Source of the DNA: Lachnospiraceae bacterium
GTDB taxonomy: Bacteria; Bacillota; Clostridia; Lachnospirales; Lachnospiraceae
DNA length: 24,750 nucleotides
Reading direction: 5' to 3'
NCBI GenBank assembly: GCA_009774375.1
Contig: VSNO01000058.1
Span: forward strand, 1 to 24,750
The notes beneath the pieces are model-generated. The model saw only the letters and a list, made by a program, of their open reading frames with translations, made no database searches and was not told the DNA's origin. Below are positions 22,977 to 24,750 of this stretch, one piece after another (the stretch's first letter is position 1; the number at the start of each line of letters is the position of its first letter). A program made the position numbers and the translations under genes.

Positions 22977-23873
22977 CTAACAGACCCTTCCCGCATCATC
23001 GATCAATATCCATCCAGGCCAATTCCTGCGCACTGCCTCCGCGTCCAAAACTTCATAATTATCATGATGAAGCGGCCGTATCATGATCTTACCCTGATTT
23101 ATGTTCAATCGCGCTCCCCAGATACTGAAAGTACTGTTCGCGCAGATATTGTGCCTGCAATGGCTCATCAATTCCATATCATACAGGCTTTCCCTTCCGG
23201 TGTTCCAATCTACGATATGCATATTCTCCTGAACAAAATGTGCACGTGCATATGCCGTATCATCCGAGAAAACATAAAATACAGGTTTTTCCACCCGCTC
23301 TGATACATAACGGATGGCACTGGCATAATAATCATCCGTACAAATCCCCATGTACCGCTTCCCGTCCGCAACGGTTAGATAATCCTTGCGGCGAACATGA
23401 ACACTCACCGCATTCTCAGTCGCCGCCGCCTCGATCATCTCATGATTACGCGGATTTCTGCTCCTGGGAAAACAGATTTTCGCCTGCAGCAGAGAAGTAA
23501 TGTCTGTATAATACCGATCGCACCCCCAGAAGCCATAGAGATACACATTATCCATCGAAAAGATTTCCGGCATATAATCTGCGCTTTCCCTGACAGTCCG
23601 ATCCCGCCTGCCTGTCAGTTTTCGCCGCACCCTGTCTGCCAGTTTCATACTGTTGTCCAAAAAAAGCATCCTCTCCTGCGCTGTACAGACTTCATAATGC
23701 AACCCATCAAGCCACTCCAACTCCAGGGAGCGCCATTCCCGATCCGCGCCTTCTGCATCCTTATATGCATACAGGTCAAGCTTTGCTTCTTTTCCGAGAA
23801 ATTTATATTTTTCGTACAATGCATACTGATAAAGCTGATTCCCAAGCCCTCCCATAACATGTATGATAACCAT
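22977..23873 (-). CDS. Alpha-1,2-fucosyltransferase family GT11
   Basis: A 298-residue GT11 enzyme, which would transfer L-fucose from GDP-fucose, usually to the 2-OH of galactose. Seen: IIHVMGGLGNQLYQYALY (3-20), VSVHVRRKDYLT (157-168) with Lys where Gly is common, YVFSDDT (200-206), and DMELMSHCRHNICANSTFSIWGARLN (232-257). The usual FSWWGAWLN reads FSIWGARLN, a modest departure. Length is typical for bacterial members such as FutC/WbsJ relatives. Start: ATG 23871-23873, with GGAGGG directly upstream. An ATG four codons earlier (23885) contains that ribosome site in its own codons and adds residues before the family's normal N-terminus. It lies just behind the membrane transferase gene at the right edge. 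Confidence 0.9.
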   Translation of the reverse strand: MVIIHVMGGLGNQLYQYALYEKYKFLGKEAKLDLYAYKDAEGADREWRSLELEWLDGLHYEVCTAQERMLFLDNSMKLADRVRRKLTGRRDRTVRESADYMPEIFSMDNVYLYGFWGCDRYYTDITSLLQAKICFPRSRNPRNHEMIEAAATENAVSVHVRRKDYLTVADGKRYMGICTDDYYASAIRYVSERVEKPVFYVFSDDTAYARAHFVQENMHIVDWNTGRESLYDMELMSHCRHNICANSTFSIWGARLNINQGKIMIRPLHHDNYEVLDAEAVRRNWPGWILIDDAGRVC

Positions 23874-23877
23874 GCAG

Positions 23878-23883
23878 CCCTCC
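23878..23883 (-). promoter_or_regulatory. Ribosome binding site fixing the fucosyltransferase start
   Basis: GGAGGG on the minus strand, four to five bases before ATG 23871-23873. It makes use of the more upstream ATG at 23885 improbable. Confidence 0.6.
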
Positions 23884-23887
23884 ATTT

Positions 23888-24750
23888 TTACTTCTTCATA
23901 TAATAAAGTTTTGCTGTAGTATCCACCACTGGCTCTACCGTATATCCCAATTCCACAAATGTATCCACAAAATCATTCCACCTTCCTGTAACCAAAAACA
24001 GCTCATCCGGAATCTGATCATGATATACACTGTTCAGATAATCTTTCCACACCTGTGTACCACTTTCCGCATCATATGGCTCTACCGAATCATTATAAAT
24101 AATATTTTTCCACTGTGCTTCGTCATAATTCTTATCATGCGTAAAATAGTACGTAAATCCATACCGCTGGTGAAAGTCAAGTATTGTCGGAATCTCATAT
24201 CCTTCATTTGCATACCACTCAGCCACAACCGTCCTCAGATTCATTTTCGCCCAATGACAGTGAATGCGGTAATCCCCATAAAGACAGTACAATAGTCCCG
24301 CAAACACAAGTCCAAACTGTATGACCTTCGCCCCGTTCACCGCGATGATCTGGTTACTGCTCTGCCTCAGTATCATCACAAATTCATATAAAGATACTGC
24401 GATCATCACAAACCACAGCGGAAACAGAAACATGTTATAGCGGTTTCCATACCATCCGTAAGCATAGATATTCAGCTTTGTCACGACATAATAGATCAGA
24501 TAGACGGCAATATTGCAGTAAACATATTTTCGAAACACATCCCGTTTGCTTTTTACTGCCACGAAAACAATGATACATGCGATCACGATCATCGCCGCAA
24601 TGATCAGCCACCAGATCTTCTCCCAGTCCCTGTCGATGTCGATCGTGCTCCACTTGAACACCCACATCAGGCTGTACAGAAAATCGTAAACAATATTTCC
24701 CTTCTCGATCATGATCTCCTTCTCCGAGAAGAGCGTCGATACATGGTTGG
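23888..24750 (-). CDS. Membrane glycosyltransferase (GT39/ArnT-like GT-C), C-terminal part only
   Basis: The reading frame is open to the right edge with no stop, so the 5' part of the gene lies outside. A Met at 24712 has no clear ribosome site and is probably internal. The visible 287 residues hold about four hydrophobic segments (IIAAMIVIACIIVFVAV, YVYCNIAVYLIYYVV, a MFLFPLWFVMIAVSLYEFV stretch, and IQFGLVFAGLLYCLYG), followed by a hydrophilic C-terminal domain of about 130 residues. This architecture, membrane bundle then extracellular tail with Tyr/Asp/Trp-rich sequence, is that of polyprenyl-phosphate-dependent GT-C transferases. The catalytic first loop is not in the window, so the class is an inference. 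Its stop lies 14 bases before the fucosyltransferase start, indicating one operon. Confidence 0.65.
   Translation of the reverse strand, partial: NHVSTLFSEKEIMIEKGNIVYDFLYSLMWVFKWSTIDIDRDWEKIWWLIIAAMIVIACIIVFVAVKSKRDVFRKYVYCNIAVYLIYYVVTKLNIYAYGWYGNRYNMFLFPLWFVMIAVSLYEFVMILRQSSNQIIAVNGAKVIQFGLVFAGLLYCLYGDYRIHCHWAKMNLRTVVAEWYANEGYEIPTILDFHQRYGFTYYFTHDKNYDEAQWKNIIYNDSVEPYDAESGTQVWKDYLNSVYHDQIPDELFLVTGRWNDFVDTFVELGYTVEPVVDTTAKLYYMKK

Overview
The window is an interior slice of a very large surface-polysaccharide (capsule/exopolysaccharide type) biosynthesis locus. I support 24 protein genes. All lie on the minus strand, so transcription runs from the right edge (24750) towards position 1. The genes are packed with gaps of 0-50 bases or overlaps of the ATGA/TAATG/TGATG type; the only larger gap is 121 bases (2589-2709), which carries a plausible promoter. 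I found no tRNA, rRNA, CRISPR, insertion sequence, transposase or convincing terminator. Strong Shine-Dalgarno (SD) sequences of the AGGAGG type and the general look of the proteins point to a Bacillota/Clostridia genome, most likely a gut Lachnospiraceae relative. That placement is an inference, not a database result.

Layout in the direction of transcription. (a) 24750-17897: a membrane glycosyltransferase cut by the right edge, a GT11 alpha-1,2-fucosyltransferase-like protein, a GT2 enzyme, an O-acetylation pair (MBOAT channel protein plus SGNH membrane-anchored partner) and a polytopic GT-C-type protein. (b) 17851-14216, visibly richer in G+C: a PglK-like ABC flippase, a second, divergent GT11-like protein and a DUF5672 protein. 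(c) 14216-6525: a GT17 enzyme, a GT2, a Wzy-type polymerase, another GT2, a GT4, a GT-A-like 'WKP' protein, a protein resembling the GT-D fold, and another GT2. (d) 6525-797: a GT4, a 3-aminotransferase of the FdtB/QdtB type, a GtrII-like membrane glucosyltransferase, then (after the promoter gap) a 3,4-ketoisomerase of the FdtA/QdtA type, a GNAT N-acyltransferase and a GT-D (DUF1792) glycosyltransferase. (e) 783-1: a further GT-A-like enzyme cut by the left edge.

How they may work together: the ketoisomerase, aminotransferase and GNAT protein would make a dTDP-3-acylamino-3,6-dideoxyhexose (Fuc3NAc or Qui3NAc type). Many cytoplasmic transferases would build a long, branched, probably fucosylated repeat unit on a lipid carrier. 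The ABC protein would flip it and Wzy would polymerise it. The GT-C and GtrII-like proteins and the MBOAT/SGNH pair would decorate it outside the membrane. The initiating phosphoglycosyltransferase, chain-length control genes, dTDP-sugar core genes and GDP-fucose genes are not in this window and must lie elsewhere. The most unusual points are the number and variety of glycosyltransferases, two GT11-type proteins plus a GT17 protein, a G8 tract at a gene junction, a GT-D-like protein with an altered metal motif, a ketoisomerase lacking the second active-site histidine, and the sharp base-composition block.
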